DNA of 43,377 nt from Bacteroidota bacterium. GTDB lineage: Bacteria; Bacteroidota; Bacteroidia; Cytophagales; Cyclobacteriaceae. The position numbers and the translations under genes were made by a program. Location of the stretch: NCBI GenBank assembly GCA_023417785.1, contig JAEZEH010000188.1, forward strand, positions 1-43,377, in the 5' to 3' direction. Shown here piece after piece: positions 17,698-25,654 of the stretch. A model generated the notes under the pieces. The model searched no databases, was not told the origin of the DNA, and saw nothing but the letters and a program-made list of their open reading frames with translations. Positions within the stretch are counted from its first letter, which is position 1. Each line of letters starts with the position of its first letter.

Positions 17698-18624
17698 TTA
17701 CTTTTTAGTTTCCGGCGTTATCGTGAACGAATGGATTTCCGAATGCCGGATCACCGTCACGTCAATCATATCAAGAACGCTGCGCTTACTGAGTTCCCGA
17801 AAGAGTTCGTGTGAACTGTTTACCGGTTTGTGGTTGAATGTGATTACAATATCACCCTCCATGAGTTGTGATCTGGACGCAGGTGAGCTTTCACCAATTT
17901 TGGTGATGAAAAGTCCTTTTCGGTTAGCGAGATTATAATGTTCGCGAACCCGTGGATTGATATCCACTTCCTGAATCATGATACCGAGATATGCTTTAAA
18001 AATCTTTCCGTTCTGGATGAGCTGAAGTGCGATCTCCTTGGCAGTGTTCACATCCACCGAAAAACTCAGGCCCTGGGCACCTTGTATTATCGCCGTGTTG
18101 ACGCCGATAACTTCGCCGTCGGTGTTGATCATCGGACCGCCGGAATTGCCGGGGTTAAGGGCAGCGTCAGACTGGATGACGTTGTCGACTAATCGCCCTG
18201 ATTGCGTCCGAAGGGTACGGCCTGTTGCGCTTACCACTCCCGTTGTGACAGTATGCTGATAGCCGTATGGATTTCCGATGGCGATTACGAACTGGCCAAT
18301 CTTCAGGTCGTCAGCGTTGCCAAGTTTGGCGACGGAATATCCTTCAGTATATATTTTAAGAATTGCGAGGTCGGTGTCGGGATCTTTTCCGATGAGGAAC
18401 CCTTCGATTTCATTTTCATTTAGCAGGCTTACCATGATCTTGTCCGCACCTTCAACCACATGACAGTTAGTGAAGACCAGTCCATCCGACGAGAAAATAA
18501 ATCCTGAGCCCGATCCGGCAGCACGCAGCTTGCCATCCTTTGCTTTTTTGAAGACGTCGATCTTTACCACCGCGTTCTTTGTTTTATCAACGGCGTCGAT
18601 AATAATCTTAGAAAAAGGATCCAT
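17698..18624 (-). CDS. HtrA-like trypsin-fold serine protease (S1C) with PDZ, no signal peptide
   Basis: A 308-residue protease from the ATG at 18624 (MDPFSKIIID). The catalytic triad is present: His in FTNCHVVEGA, Asp in DTDLAILK, Ser in NPGNSGGP. A C-terminal PDZ domain (about 220-300, YLGIMIQEVDINP to VTVIRHSE) contains GLFITKIGESSPA. HtrA/Deg proteases are normally exported, but neither this start nor the in-frame upstream extension to 18687 (MRQNYRKMLWKHFWG) gives a hydrophobic signal, so the protein is predicted to be cytoplasmic. It could be a regulatory protease or a protein acting on internal stress. It is followed upstream by the GyrI-like gene on the same strand, about 125 bases away. 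Confidence 0.88.
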   Translation of the reverse strand: MDPFSKIIIDAVDKTKNAVVKIDVFKKAKDGKLRAAGSGSGFIFSSDGLVFTNCHVVEGADKIMVSLLNENEIEGFLIGKDPDTDLAILKIYTEGYSVAKLGNADDLKIGQFVIAIGNPYGYQHTVTTGVVSATGRTLRTQSGRLVDNVIQSDAALNPGNSGGPMINTDGEVIGVNTAIIQGAQGLSFSVDVNTAKEIALQLIQNGKIFKAYLGIMIQEVDINPRVREHYNLANRKGLFITKIGESSPASRSQLMEGDIVITFNHKPVNSSHELFRELSKRSVLDMIDVTVIRHSEIHSFTITPETKK

Positions 18625-18748
18625 AGATGTTTTTATGGCCCTGCCCCAAAAATGTTTCCATAGCATTTTCCGGTAATTCTGGCGCATCTTTCACGCGCGC
18701 AGCGGCAAACCCATTGGCAGTACCGGTCATGGTGGCAGAAATCAACTT

Positions 18749-19369
18749 TCACTTGACTGGCTCGCGTAAAATGGTTTTTAATTTTTCGGGTTTGGTCTTA
18801 CGGAAGTCCGAGAGGTAAATCTCGTGGTGGTATCCATTTGGCGATAGTTTATGTTCATCACTAAAGGCTTTAATCTTTAAAAGTGTTTGTGGCTCCTGAT
18901 CGAACGGTCCCTCGTGCATAATCTGTATGCACTTTCCTTCAGCTAGTTTGAACCATTCAACTTTCGAAATCAGTTCGTTGCCTTTTTTACGTAGCGCTTC
19001 CCGTTTCGCGGATTCGAGCTGGGATTCCTCGACCTGGTCAGGCATCCTTATAAGAAGGCGATACTCCCACTCGGACCTGGGAACCTTCATCGGTGCAGCT
19101 TCAGCCGACACCCCTTTAAAACGTGATTCATCGTACCACCAAAGACCCTCAAGTTTGGGTACAATGAAATCAGCTCCCTTCTCCTTGCAGATGAATTTCA
19201 ACGTATACGCTACTGAGTACAATGCCTCGACATTAGCAGCGAAGTCTTTCCCGGAAGGATCGCCGGCTCCGGCAATGGAAAGATAATGAAGTTCCTCCAG
19301 TGTAATTAGTTCGGGTTCGCGTGACGCATAGTAATAATGCTTGTCGGTCTTGGTGAGATCTGTTTTCAT
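18749..19369 (-). CDS. GyrI-like small-molecule-binding protein
   Basis: A 206-residue soluble protein matching the stand-alone GyrI-like/SbmC effector-binding fold. Recognisable segments are the opening PELITLEELHYLSIAGAGDP, LEGLWWYDE, EWEYRLLIRMPD and the end IMHEGPFDQEP plus LSPNGYHHEIYLSDFRKTKPEKLKTILREPV. Members bind or hydrolyse small hydrophobic or cationic compounds and are often linked to drug resistance. There is no DNA-binding domain, so it is not an AraC or MerR regulator. Its target compound is unknown. Confidence 0.78.
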   Translation of the reverse strand: MKTDLTKTDKHYYYASREPELITLEELHYLSIAGAGDPSGKDFAANVEALYSVAYTLKFICKEKGADFIVPKLEGLWWYDESRFKGVSAEAAPMKVPRSEWEYRLLIRMPDQVEESQLESAKREALRKKGNELISKVEWFKLAEGKCIQIMHEGPFDQEPQTLLKIKAFSDEHKLSPNGYHHEIYLSDFRKTKPEKLKTILREPVK

Positions 19370-19400
19370 AACGTTTTTTTATAAAGAAAACGTGGCCTGA

Positions 19401-19416
19401 TGACAGCGTTATGTCA
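19401..19416. promoter_or_regulatory. Short dyad TGACA-N6-TGTCA upstream of the GyrI-like gene
   Basis: TGACA (19401-19405) and TGTCA (19412-19416) are perfect inverted 5-mers, 32-47 bases before the GyrI-like start. It could be an operator. It differs in spacing from the TGAY-N4-RTCA sites described elsewhere in the window. Confidence 0.3.
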
Positions 19417-19457
19417 GCAGGATGTAATCAGACCTGATTAATTCTTTTCGCTAAGGC

Positions 19458-20591
19458 TTATTTTAATACCAGTTGCCTCACACAGACAGGTGACGGAATC
19501 TTTGTCGAGGTTCCGGTGAAAACAGGCATGCCGGTTTTAGGATTAATCCGAAAAGTAACGAGGTTGTCGGAATTCTGATTGGCCACCCAGAGAAACCTGC
19601 CCTTTTTATCGACCAGAAAATTACGTGGCGTTTTCCCCATCGTACTTTGGCTGCCTTTGAGCGTAATCTTTCCGTTGATGTCTATCGCAAAAACCGAAAT
19701 CAGATCCGCCCCTCTGTTCGACATATAAAGATACTGACCTTTCGGATCAGTGTGAATGTCGGCACTCGTATTGGTGCCTGAGAATGTTGTTGGAAGAGAC
19801 CGCACTGTGTCCTGAATGATACTCAGACTACCTGTTGTCTTGTTCACGGCAAGAACACCAACCGTGGAGGTTAATTCTTCAGCAGAGTACGCAAAGTTGC
19901 CGGAAGGGTGAAATGTAAAATGTCGCGGACCCGCTCCGGGAGACACAGCCGTCTCGGCAGGATTGGCGGGTTCTATTTTGCCATTTTTGTGATCAATGCT
20001 GTAGGTATAGATTTTATCCGTTCCAAGATCAGATACGTAAACAAATTTGTTATCTATCGACACTACGGCCGAGTGAATGTGTGGTTTTTCCTGGCGGAAC
20101 TTGTTAACGCTGTTGCCGGAATATTTTTTGGAATCTGACGGTGCTCCGATAGACCCGTCCTGAAGGATAGGGAGAACCACAAAATTTCCTTCGTTATAAT
20201 TTGATATGAATGCCCACTCACCGGATTTATCCAGCGTTATATGGCACGGATTTTCACCGAAGGACGATACGCTGTTGATGAACGTAAGCTTGCCGGTTTT
20301 GCGATCGATCTGAAACGCTGACACAGAGCCCGAGCCGTCGTGTCCGTCAACAGGCGCGTTGTTGACGCTGTAAAGAAACCTTCCGTTGGGATGGATGTCC
20401 AGAAAACCCGGACTATTGCGGTCCATTATCGTTTGAATGAGCTTCAGTGTGCCCTTTGCGCGATTGAGTTCGAAAACATAAATACCTTTGCTGTCGCGCA
20501 CAGAATGAGTGCCGACGTAAATAATTTCTTTTTCCTGAGGAAAAGCCGTTGCGACTATCAGGAGGAACAAGACAAGGATCGAGTATTTCAT
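19458..20591 (-). CDS. Lactonase-type seven-bladed propeller (6-phosphogluconolactonase/YbhE-like), exported
   Basis: A 377-residue protein of the lactonase (Pgl/YbhE) family. The ATG at 20591 (MKYSILVLFLLIVATAFPQ) gives a clean signal peptide and is preferred over the in-frame codon at 20615. Family blade motifs are IIYVGTHS, HPNGRFLYSVNN, NPCHITLDKSGEWAFISNYNEGN, GAGPRHFTFHPSGNFAYS and DPKGQYLYMSNRGADLISVF. The cytosolic E. coli enzyme hydrolyses 6-phosphogluconolactone. The signal peptide here argues for a periplasmic substrate, so the classical role is doubtful. Confidence 0.86.
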   Translation of the reverse strand: MKYSILVLFLLIVATAFPQEKEIIYVGTHSVRDSKGIYVFELNRAKGTLKLIQTIMDRNSPGFLDIHPNGRFLYSVNNAPVDGHDGSGSVSAFQIDRKTGKLTFINSVSSFGENPCHITLDKSGEWAFISNYNEGNFVVLPILQDGSIGAPSDSKKYSGNSVNKFRQEKPHIHSAVVSIDNKFVYVSDLGTDKIYTYSIDHKNGKIEPANPAETAVSPGAGPRHFTFHPSGNFAYSAEELTSTVGVLAVNKTTGSLSIIQDTVRSLPTTFSGTNTSADIHTDPKGQYLYMSNRGADLISVFAIDINGKITLKGSQSTMGKTPRNFLVDKKGRFLWVANQNSDNLVTFRINPKTGMPVFTGTSTKIPSPVCVRQLVLK

Positions 20592-20601
20592 AGGCTTGTT
20601 G

Positions 20602-20609
20602 TAAATATA
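20602..20609 (-). promoter_or_regulatory. -7-like element of the lactonase gene
   Basis: The minus strand reads TATATTTA, one base from consensus, ending 10 bases before the ATG at 20591. It implies a very short leader and supports that start. Confidence 0.45.
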
Positions 20610-20682
20610 TCCCAAAACATGCGGGCAATCCAGCGCAGGTGTGATTATCTATTGGAAGTGATCGGTTTTCTTCCATACAGGC

Positions 20683-20694
20683 TGACGAAAATCA
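20683..20694. promoter_or_regulatory. Crp/Fnr-type operator TGAC-GAAA-ATCA before the NnrS-like gene
   Basis: The dyad TGAC-N4-ATCA reads TGAT-TTTC-GTCA on the other strand and has symmetrical flanks (C at the left, G at the right). It lies 65 bases before the ATG at 20759, in the divergent spacer with the lactonase gene. A consensus -7 element at the class II distance is not evident here, so activation could be from a more distant position. Confidence 0.6.
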
Positions 20695-20758
20695 GTTTTT
20701 TTTAGAATTTATCCGTTTTTGCGGCGAGGTCGTAACATCCAACTTGCACCTTCAACAT

Positions 20759-21823
20759 ATGAACCGAAAGTACCTTATACCCTTTCTTTTATTTGTTTTT
20801 GTCAACCTGTTGTTTGGTATGTACGCGGGTTTGGGTCGCATGGGCTGGACCTCCGCATTCTTACAGGGATACTTGCATCACGGAGCAATTATGGTGGGCG
20901 GATTTCTAGGTACGCTGATTGCGCTTGAGAAAGTTATTCCGCTACGAAATAAATTTTTACTTGTGGTACCCGCCCTAAGCGCAGCAAGCATCGTATTCTT
21001 ATGGTCCGGGAACTTTACTGGTGGTGTTTCGCTACTAATCTCCGCCAGCATCGGATTAATGGTGGTTTACGGCGTATATCTTTATCGCCAGCCCGAGATA
21101 TACATGTGGCTCATGTTAGGTAGCGCAGCTTGTTTGTTCATCGGGAATGTGGTTCTGTTGAGTCGTGAATTTTATCCAATGGCGCTGCCATGGTGGATGG
21201 CTTTCCTGCTGTTTACAATTGTGTCTGAAAGACTTGAACTTTCCAAATTCTTGCCGGTAACCAAAAACCAGAAAATTCTTCTTATCGGATTTATTGGTCT
21301 TTTTATCACGGGGATCCTGACGGCATTTCATGGTATCGGCAATCATCTGTCTGGCGCGTCCCTTGTTTTGGTGAGTGTATGGCTTTTACGCCATGATGTT
21401 GTCAGGATTAACCTGCGTAAGAAGGGCTTGACCAGGTTCTCAGGCGTTGCGCTGCTTTCAGGGTATCTGGCGCTGTTGCTGACCGGGGTTCTTTTTATCG
21501 CGTTACCTGATACCGCCTTCGCATACGACGCCCTTGTTCACACCTTCTTTATAGGTTTTGTTTTCGCGATGATCTTCGCCCATGGTCCGATTATTCTTCC
21601 CGGAGTAGTTGGCTTTATGGTTAAGCCCTATCACCCTGTTTTATACGTACCGCTTGCATTGTTACAACTTTCGTTGTTGCTCCGCCTCTCCGCGGATCTG
21701 GGGCTGGTCGATTTCTCACTTCAACTGGTAAGCGGCTACCTCAGCGCAATTAGCATTTTACTTTATTTTGCGACCGTAGTCACAGTAATGGTGAAAAGCC
21801 TACGTCATGCGAAAGCAACTTAG
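20759..21823 (+). CDS. NnrS-like polytopic membrane protein
   Basis: A 354-residue integral membrane protein with about ten hydrophobic spans. His motifs at membrane positions resemble NnrS, a haem/copper membrane protein of nitric-oxide tolerance: GYLHHGAIMVGGFLGTLIALEK (opening), HGIGNH, and VHTFFIGFVFAMIFAHGPIILP near residue 265. It is shorter than classical NnrS and the similarity is from motif memory, so assignment is tentative. ATG 20759 (MNRKYLIPFLL) is preferred over an upstream TTG. It overlaps the next membrane-protein gene by 17 bases and lies directly before the nos cluster, under an Fnr-like site. Confidence 0.58.
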   Translation: MNRKYLIPFLLFVFVNLLFGMYAGLGRMGWTSAFLQGYLHHGAIMVGGFLGTLIALEKVIPLRNKFLLVVPALSAASIVFLWSGNFTGGVSLLISASIGLMVVYGVYLYRQPEIYMWLMLGSAACLFIGNVVLLSREFYPMALPWWMAFLLFTIVSERLELSKFLPVTKNQKILLIGFIGLFITGILTAFHGIGNHLSGASLVLVSVWLLRHDVVRINLRKKGLTRFSGVALLSGYLALLLTGVLFIALPDTAFAYDALVHTFFIGFVFAMIFAHGPIILPGVVGFMVKPYHPVLYVPLALLQLSLLLRLSADLGLVDFSLQLVSGYLSAISILLYFATVVTVMVKSLRHAKAT

Positions 21824-22988
21824 TCTGCCACTATATTATCTTGTTTTCGCCGCCGGTATCGGTCTTATGTTGAGATGGAATCTCGTTTCGCCTCTTGACG
21901 GTGTTAACTACCGTTATTGGTTACATGCCCATTCGCATGTGATGTTCCTTGGGTGGGTCTTCAATTTCTTTAATCTGGTTTTTTTACTTAATGCATTTGG
22001 TGATGAGTGGCGTCGTCCCTACCGGCTACTGTTTCTTCTGAACCAGTTCCTGATCGTCGGCATGCTCGTCTTTTTCCCTATGCAGGGGTATGGTTCAATT
22101 ACGATTCCACTTTCGGTAGCCCACACGGTGGTTTCGGCAATCTTTTGTATCAAGTTTATTCTTAATACACGTCATCAGCGGGACAAGCTTTCACGGAGGT
22201 TCGCGGTATGGTCGCTGATACTTTTTCTCATTTCTTCCCTTGGGCCATTTGCGCTCGGCCCCATTATGATGCAGGGCCTTGGTCAGTCGAAGTGGTATTA
22301 CTTCGCGATTTACTTTTATCTGCACTTCCAGTATAACGGCGTCTTTTTGTTTGGCGTACTTTCTCTCGTCAGCCGCTGGTGTGAAGATCGGGGACTGAAG
22401 AAGGCGAACGATGCGCTGAAGAAAGCGGGCGGATTCCTGTTCGTGGCCAGTTTTCCTACATACGCGTTATCACTTCTGTGGACAGACGTTCCGGTACTAT
22501 TCAACTGGACTGGTTTTTTTGGTGCCGCCCTGCAGTTGGTAGCATTGGCAATTCTTTTGAGGCACGTCAAGGACAATCCCGCGCTGCCAGGAGTTCAGAC
22601 AAAAATCAAAGTACTTGCATCAGTTGTTGCACTATCGTTTCTACTGAAACTCCTCCTGCAGACTCTTTCTGCATTTCCTGCTATCGCGGAACTTGCATAC
22701 GTATACAACTATTATGTGATCGCGTACCTTCATCTGGTTCTGATCGGAATTATCACGCTTTCTATGCTGATATGGTACATCGAACAAGGTATGTTGTCAG
22801 TTAGTCTGATTTGGATTCTTCTGCTTCTCACCGGCTTCATTCTTTCCGAGCTTGTTATGGTGCTGGTACCATCAATCCAGCTTCTGGCCCGTTATAGTGC
22901 ACCGATTCTGTTTAGTGTTTCCATTCTCATGTTCGTGGGCTTCGCCGCGTTCCTGATCAGCTTCATAAGGAAGGGTAGAAAGTATTGA
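21807..22988 (+). CDS. His-rich polytopic membrane protein, haem-copper oxidase subunit I-like (tentative)
   Basis: A 393-residue protein with about 11 or 12 hydrophobic spans. Conserved-looking His motifs sit at membrane edges: WLHAHSHVMFLGWVFNFFNLVF (about 39-60), IYFYLHFQYNGVFLFG (about 170-185) and YYVIAYLHLVLIGIITL (about 312-328). The pattern recalls haem-ligating helices of the haem-copper oxidase/nitric-oxide reductase superfamily, but I cannot align a full catalytic core, so a haem-binding accessory or sensor role is equally possible. It is translationally coupled to the NnrS-like gene and precedes the cytochrome c-nosZ unit by 100 bases. Confidence 0.5.
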   Translation: MRKQLSLPLYYLVFAAGIGLMLRWNLVSPLDGVNYRYWLHAHSHVMFLGWVFNFFNLVFLLNAFGDEWRRPYRLLFLLNQFLIVGMLVFFPMQGYGSITIPLSVAHTVVSAIFCIKFILNTRHQRDKLSRRFAVWSLILFLISSLGPFALGPIMMQGLGQSKWYYFAIYFYLHFQYNGVFLFGVLSLVSRWCEDRGLKKANDALKKAGGFLFVASFPTYALSLLWTDVPVLFNWTGFFGAALQLVALAILLRHVKDNPALPGVQTKIKVLASVVALSFLLKLLLQTLSAFPAIAELAYVYNYYVIAYLHLVLIGIITLSMLIWYIEQGMLSVSLIWILLLLTGFILSELVMVLVPSIQLLARYSAPILFSVSILMFVGFAAFLISFIRKGRKY

Positions 22989-23002
22989 GTGAACTGGTTA
23001 TG

Positions 23003-23014
23003 TGATCCTGATCA
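23003..23014. promoter_or_regulatory. Crp/Fnr-type operator TGAT-CCTG-ATCA of the nos operon
   Basis: A perfect TGAT-N4-ATCA dyad embedded in GTTATG...CATAAC. Its centre (23008.5) is 30.5 bases before the start of the -7-like element at 23039, which places it near -41.5 and fits class II activation. Confidence 0.8.
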
Positions 23015-23038
23015 TAACCCTTGCTCTGCGGCTCCCTA

Positions 23039-23046
23039 TACCTTAG
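23039..23046 (+). promoter_or_regulatory. -7-like promoter element of the nos operon
   Basis: TACCTTAG differs from TAnnTTTG at one position. TTGC at 23021 may be the -33 element (18 bases from start to start). The predicted start point near 23050 leaves a leader of about 38 bases before the cytochrome c ATG. Confidence 0.6.
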
Positions 23047-23088
23047 CGACTGATAAAAAAAGGATCGAAAGCAACTAATTCTTTCAAT

Positions 23089-23550
23089 ATGAAAAAAGTT
23101 TTGTTAACACTAGCTGTCATTGCAGTTTTATTTGGCTGCTCTTCTGAAAATCAAAATAATGTAGAAGTCAAGGGTGATCAAGCGGAGAATTCCGTTGTAA
23201 CCTCTTCAAACGATGGCCGCGGAGTCGGTCCGGCGAAAGTAGTGTCGATGAATGCTGCGCTCAACGAGGAAATGGTGGCAAGGGGAAAGGCTACTTACGA
23301 AATGAAGTGTCAGGCCTGTCACCGGCTCGACGACCAGCGAGTTGTAGGACCAGGATGGAAAGGTCTGTCGGAAAAACGTAAGCCGGAATGGATAATCAAC
23401 ATGATCGTAAACGTCGATGAGATGTTAGCTCATGATGAAGAAGCGCAAAAGTTGCTGGAGGAATATCTAATCAAAATGCCGAATCAAAACGTGTCAATGG
23501 AAGAAGCGAGGGATATTCTCGAATTCATACGCCATAACGACACCATATAA
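23089..23550 (+). CDS. Monohaem cytochrome c lipoprotein of the nos cluster
   Basis: A 153-residue lipoprotein. The signal MKKVLLTLAVIAVLFGC has Cys17 as lipidation site. A class I cytochrome c domain follows with CQACH (Cys74, Cys77, His78) and a probable axial Met in KMPNQNVS (about 130). It sits 27 bases before nosZ, the usual place of the cytochrome c gene in clade II nos clusters. There such cytochromes are thought to deliver electrons from the quinol pool to NosZ. It is the first gene behind the Fnr-like promoter. Confidence 0.9.
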   Translation: MKKVLLTLAVIAVLFGCSSENQNNVEVKGDQAENSVVTSSNDGRGVGPAKVVSMNAALNEEMVARGKATYEMKCQACHRLDDQRVVGPGWKGLSEKRKPEWIINMIVNVDEMLAHDEEAQKLLEEYLIKMPNQNVSMEEARDILEFIRHNDTI

Positions 23551-23577
23551 ATAACCTAACTTTTTAAATATACAACT

Positions 23578-25563
23578 ATGAAAACGACGTATAGGGTTGC
23601 AGTAGCATTGCTCGGTATCGCAGCTGCATCATCCTTCTACAGCTGTAAGCCCTCGGGACCGGCCCAGGCCATCTCCGGAGACGCGGCTGCGAAAGCTTAT
23701 GTGGCTCCCGGGAAGTATGATGAGTTTTACAACATTGTTTCCGGGGGGTTCAACGGTCAGATCGGCGTGTACGGAATTCCGTCGGGACGCTTATTCAGAA
23801 TTATTCCGGTCTTTTCTGTGCATCCTGAAAACGGTTGGGGATTTTCGGAAGAGACCAAACCTATGCTCAATACGGCAAACGGTTTTGTACCATGGGATGA
23901 CCTTCACCATATTTCGTTGTCAACAACAAATGGCGAGCACGATGGGCGGTGGGCTTTCGCCAATGGAAATAACACTCCCCGTGTGGCGCGAATCGATCTC
24001 AAGACTTTTAAGACAGTCGAAATCCTTGAATTGCCAAACAGTGGCGGTAACCACTCGTCGCCTTACCTGACTGAAAACTCGGAATATGTTGTTGCTGGAA
24101 CGCGTTTCAGTATTCCCATGGGCGATAATGTGGATGTTCCGATCAGTTCTTATAAGGAAAACTTCAAGGGGACCGTCAGCTTCATTTCCGTTGGAGATGA
24201 TGGTAAGATGAAGATCGCTTTTCAATTGGTAACACCGGGTGTCAATTTTGATCTGGCTCGCGCCGGAAAAGGTCCTTCACACGGATGGTTTTTCTTCTCC
24301 TGCTACAACACAGAACAGGCATATACTTTACTTGAGGTGAATGCTTCACAGAAAGACAAGGATTTTATTATGGCCGTAAACTGGAAGAAGGCTGAGGAAT
24401 ACATCAAGGCTGGTAAAGGCACGACGACGAAGGCGAAATACGCGCATAATACACTGGATGACAGGACGCACATGTCGACATCAACTATCCTTGAAGAAGT
24501 GTTGCAACTCGATCCGGTGGAGCTCAAAGACATCATCTACTTTATTCCATGCCCGAAATCGCCTCATGGATGCGACGTTGATCCTTCAGGTGAATATATC
24601 GTGGGTAGCGGGAAACTGGCAGCGCTGATACCGGTGTTCTCCTTCTCGAAACTGCAGAAGGCTATTGCATCACAGGATTTCGAAGGCGAATTCGCAGGAA
24701 TCCCCGTAGTGAAATATGAATCCGCCCTTTATGGCGAGGTAAAGAAGCCGGGCCTTGGGCCTTTGCACACTGAATTTGACGCTAACGGGAATGCCTATAC
24801 GTCGATGTTCGTGTCATCAGAAATCGTGAAGTGGAATGTGAAGTCACTTGAAGTTGTAGATCGCGTTCCGACTTACTATTCAATCGGCCATCTTAGCGTT
24901 CCCGGCGGACCGACTAAAAAGCCACATGGGAAATATGTAATTGCCTACAATAAGATCACCAAAGACCGTTATCTGCCTACAGGCCCCGAGTTGACCCAAT
25001 CCGCACAGATCTACGACATAACCGGTGATAAGATGCAGCTCATTCTTGACTTTCCGACCACGGGCGAGCCTCACTATGCTGAGGCCATCCCTGCGGAACT
25101 GATTATGCCAAACACGACCAAGATCTATCGACTTGAAGACAATGAACACCCTTATGCAGCCAAGGGGGAGAACTTTACAAAAGTTGAACGCAAAGGGAAT
25201 GAGGTTCATGTTTATATGACGGCAATCCGCTCACACCTTACTCCGGACAATATTGAAGGGATCAAACAGGGTGACGACGTTTACTTCCACGTAACGAATC
25301 TTGAGCAGGACTGGGATGTTCCTCACGGTTTTGCTATCAAAGGTGCGAACAACGCCGAGATTCTCGTTATGCCCGGGGAAACACAAACATTGAAATGGAA
25401 GGCTGATCGCGTAGGCGTGTTCCCCTTCTATTGTACGGACTTCTGTTCGGCGCTTCACCAGGAAATGCAGGGCTACGCCCGTGTATCGCCCGCCGGAAGT
25501 AATGTCCCGATAAAGTACTCAACCGGAATAATCGAAGAGCCTGGCACAGGCGCCGGTCAATAG
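23578..25563 (+). CDS. nosZ: Nitrous-oxide reductase, clade II
   Basis: A 661-residue copper enzyme that reduces N2O to N2. The N-terminal propeller carries the CuZ-type His motifs DDLHHIS (about 110), NSGGNHSSPY, GPSHGWFFF, KSPHGCDVDPSG, GPLHTEFD, KKPHGKYV and EPHYAEAIP. The C-terminal cupredoxin has the CuA site C619-x3-C623-x3-H627-x2-M630 (CTDFCSALHQEM) with an upstream His in DWDVPHGFAI. It has a Sec-type, not Tat, leader, which defines clade II, and the leader ends FYSC, so Cys23 probably carries lipid and anchors the enzyme. A terminator-like hairpin follows it. Confidence 0.97.
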   Translation: MKTTYRVAVALLGIAAASSFYSCKPSGPAQAISGDAAAKAYVAPGKYDEFYNIVSGGFNGQIGVYGIPSGRLFRIIPVFSVHPENGWGFSEETKPMLNTANGFVPWDDLHHISLSTTNGEHDGRWAFANGNNTPRVARIDLKTFKTVEILELPNSGGNHSSPYLTENSEYVVAGTRFSIPMGDNVDVPISSYKENFKGTVSFISVGDDGKMKIAFQLVTPGVNFDLARAGKGPSHGWFFFSCYNTEQAYTLLEVNASQKDKDFIMAVNWKKAEEYIKAGKGTTTKAKYAHNTLDDRTHMSTSTILEEVLQLDPVELKDIIYFIPCPKSPHGCDVDPSGEYIVGSGKLAALIPVFSFSKLQKAIASQDFEGEFAGIPVVKYESALYGEVKKPGLGPLHTEFDANGNAYTSMFVSSEIVKWNVKSLEVVDRVPTYYSIGHLSVPGGPTKKPHGKYVIAYNKITKDRYLPTGPELTQSAQIYDITGDKMQLILDFPTTGEPHYAEAIPAELIMPNTTKIYRLEDNEHPYAAKGENFTKVERKGNEVHVYMTAIRSHLTPDNIEGIKQGDDVYFHVTNLEQDWDVPHGFAIKGANNAEILVMPGETQTLKWKADRVGVFPFYCTDFCSALHQEMQGYARVSPAGSNVPIKYSTGIIEEPGTGAGQ

Positions 25564-25590
25564 GTTGCTTTCATAGTTAAAGGTTGAATG

Positions 25591-25636
25591 CCCCGGATTG
25601 ACTGGCCTGCACAAGGGACTGTCAGCCGGGGTTTTT
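25591..25636 (+). terminator. Terminator-like hairpin between nosZ and nosL
   Basis: CCCCGG (25591-25596) pairs with CCGGGG (25626-25631), extended by TTGAC/GTCA with a small bulge, and a T5 tract follows at 25632-25636. It starts 27 bases after the nosZ stop. It may attenuate transcription so that nosZ is made in excess over the accessory genes. Confidence 0.7.
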
Positions 25637-25654
25637 ACTTCTAATATAAATATC

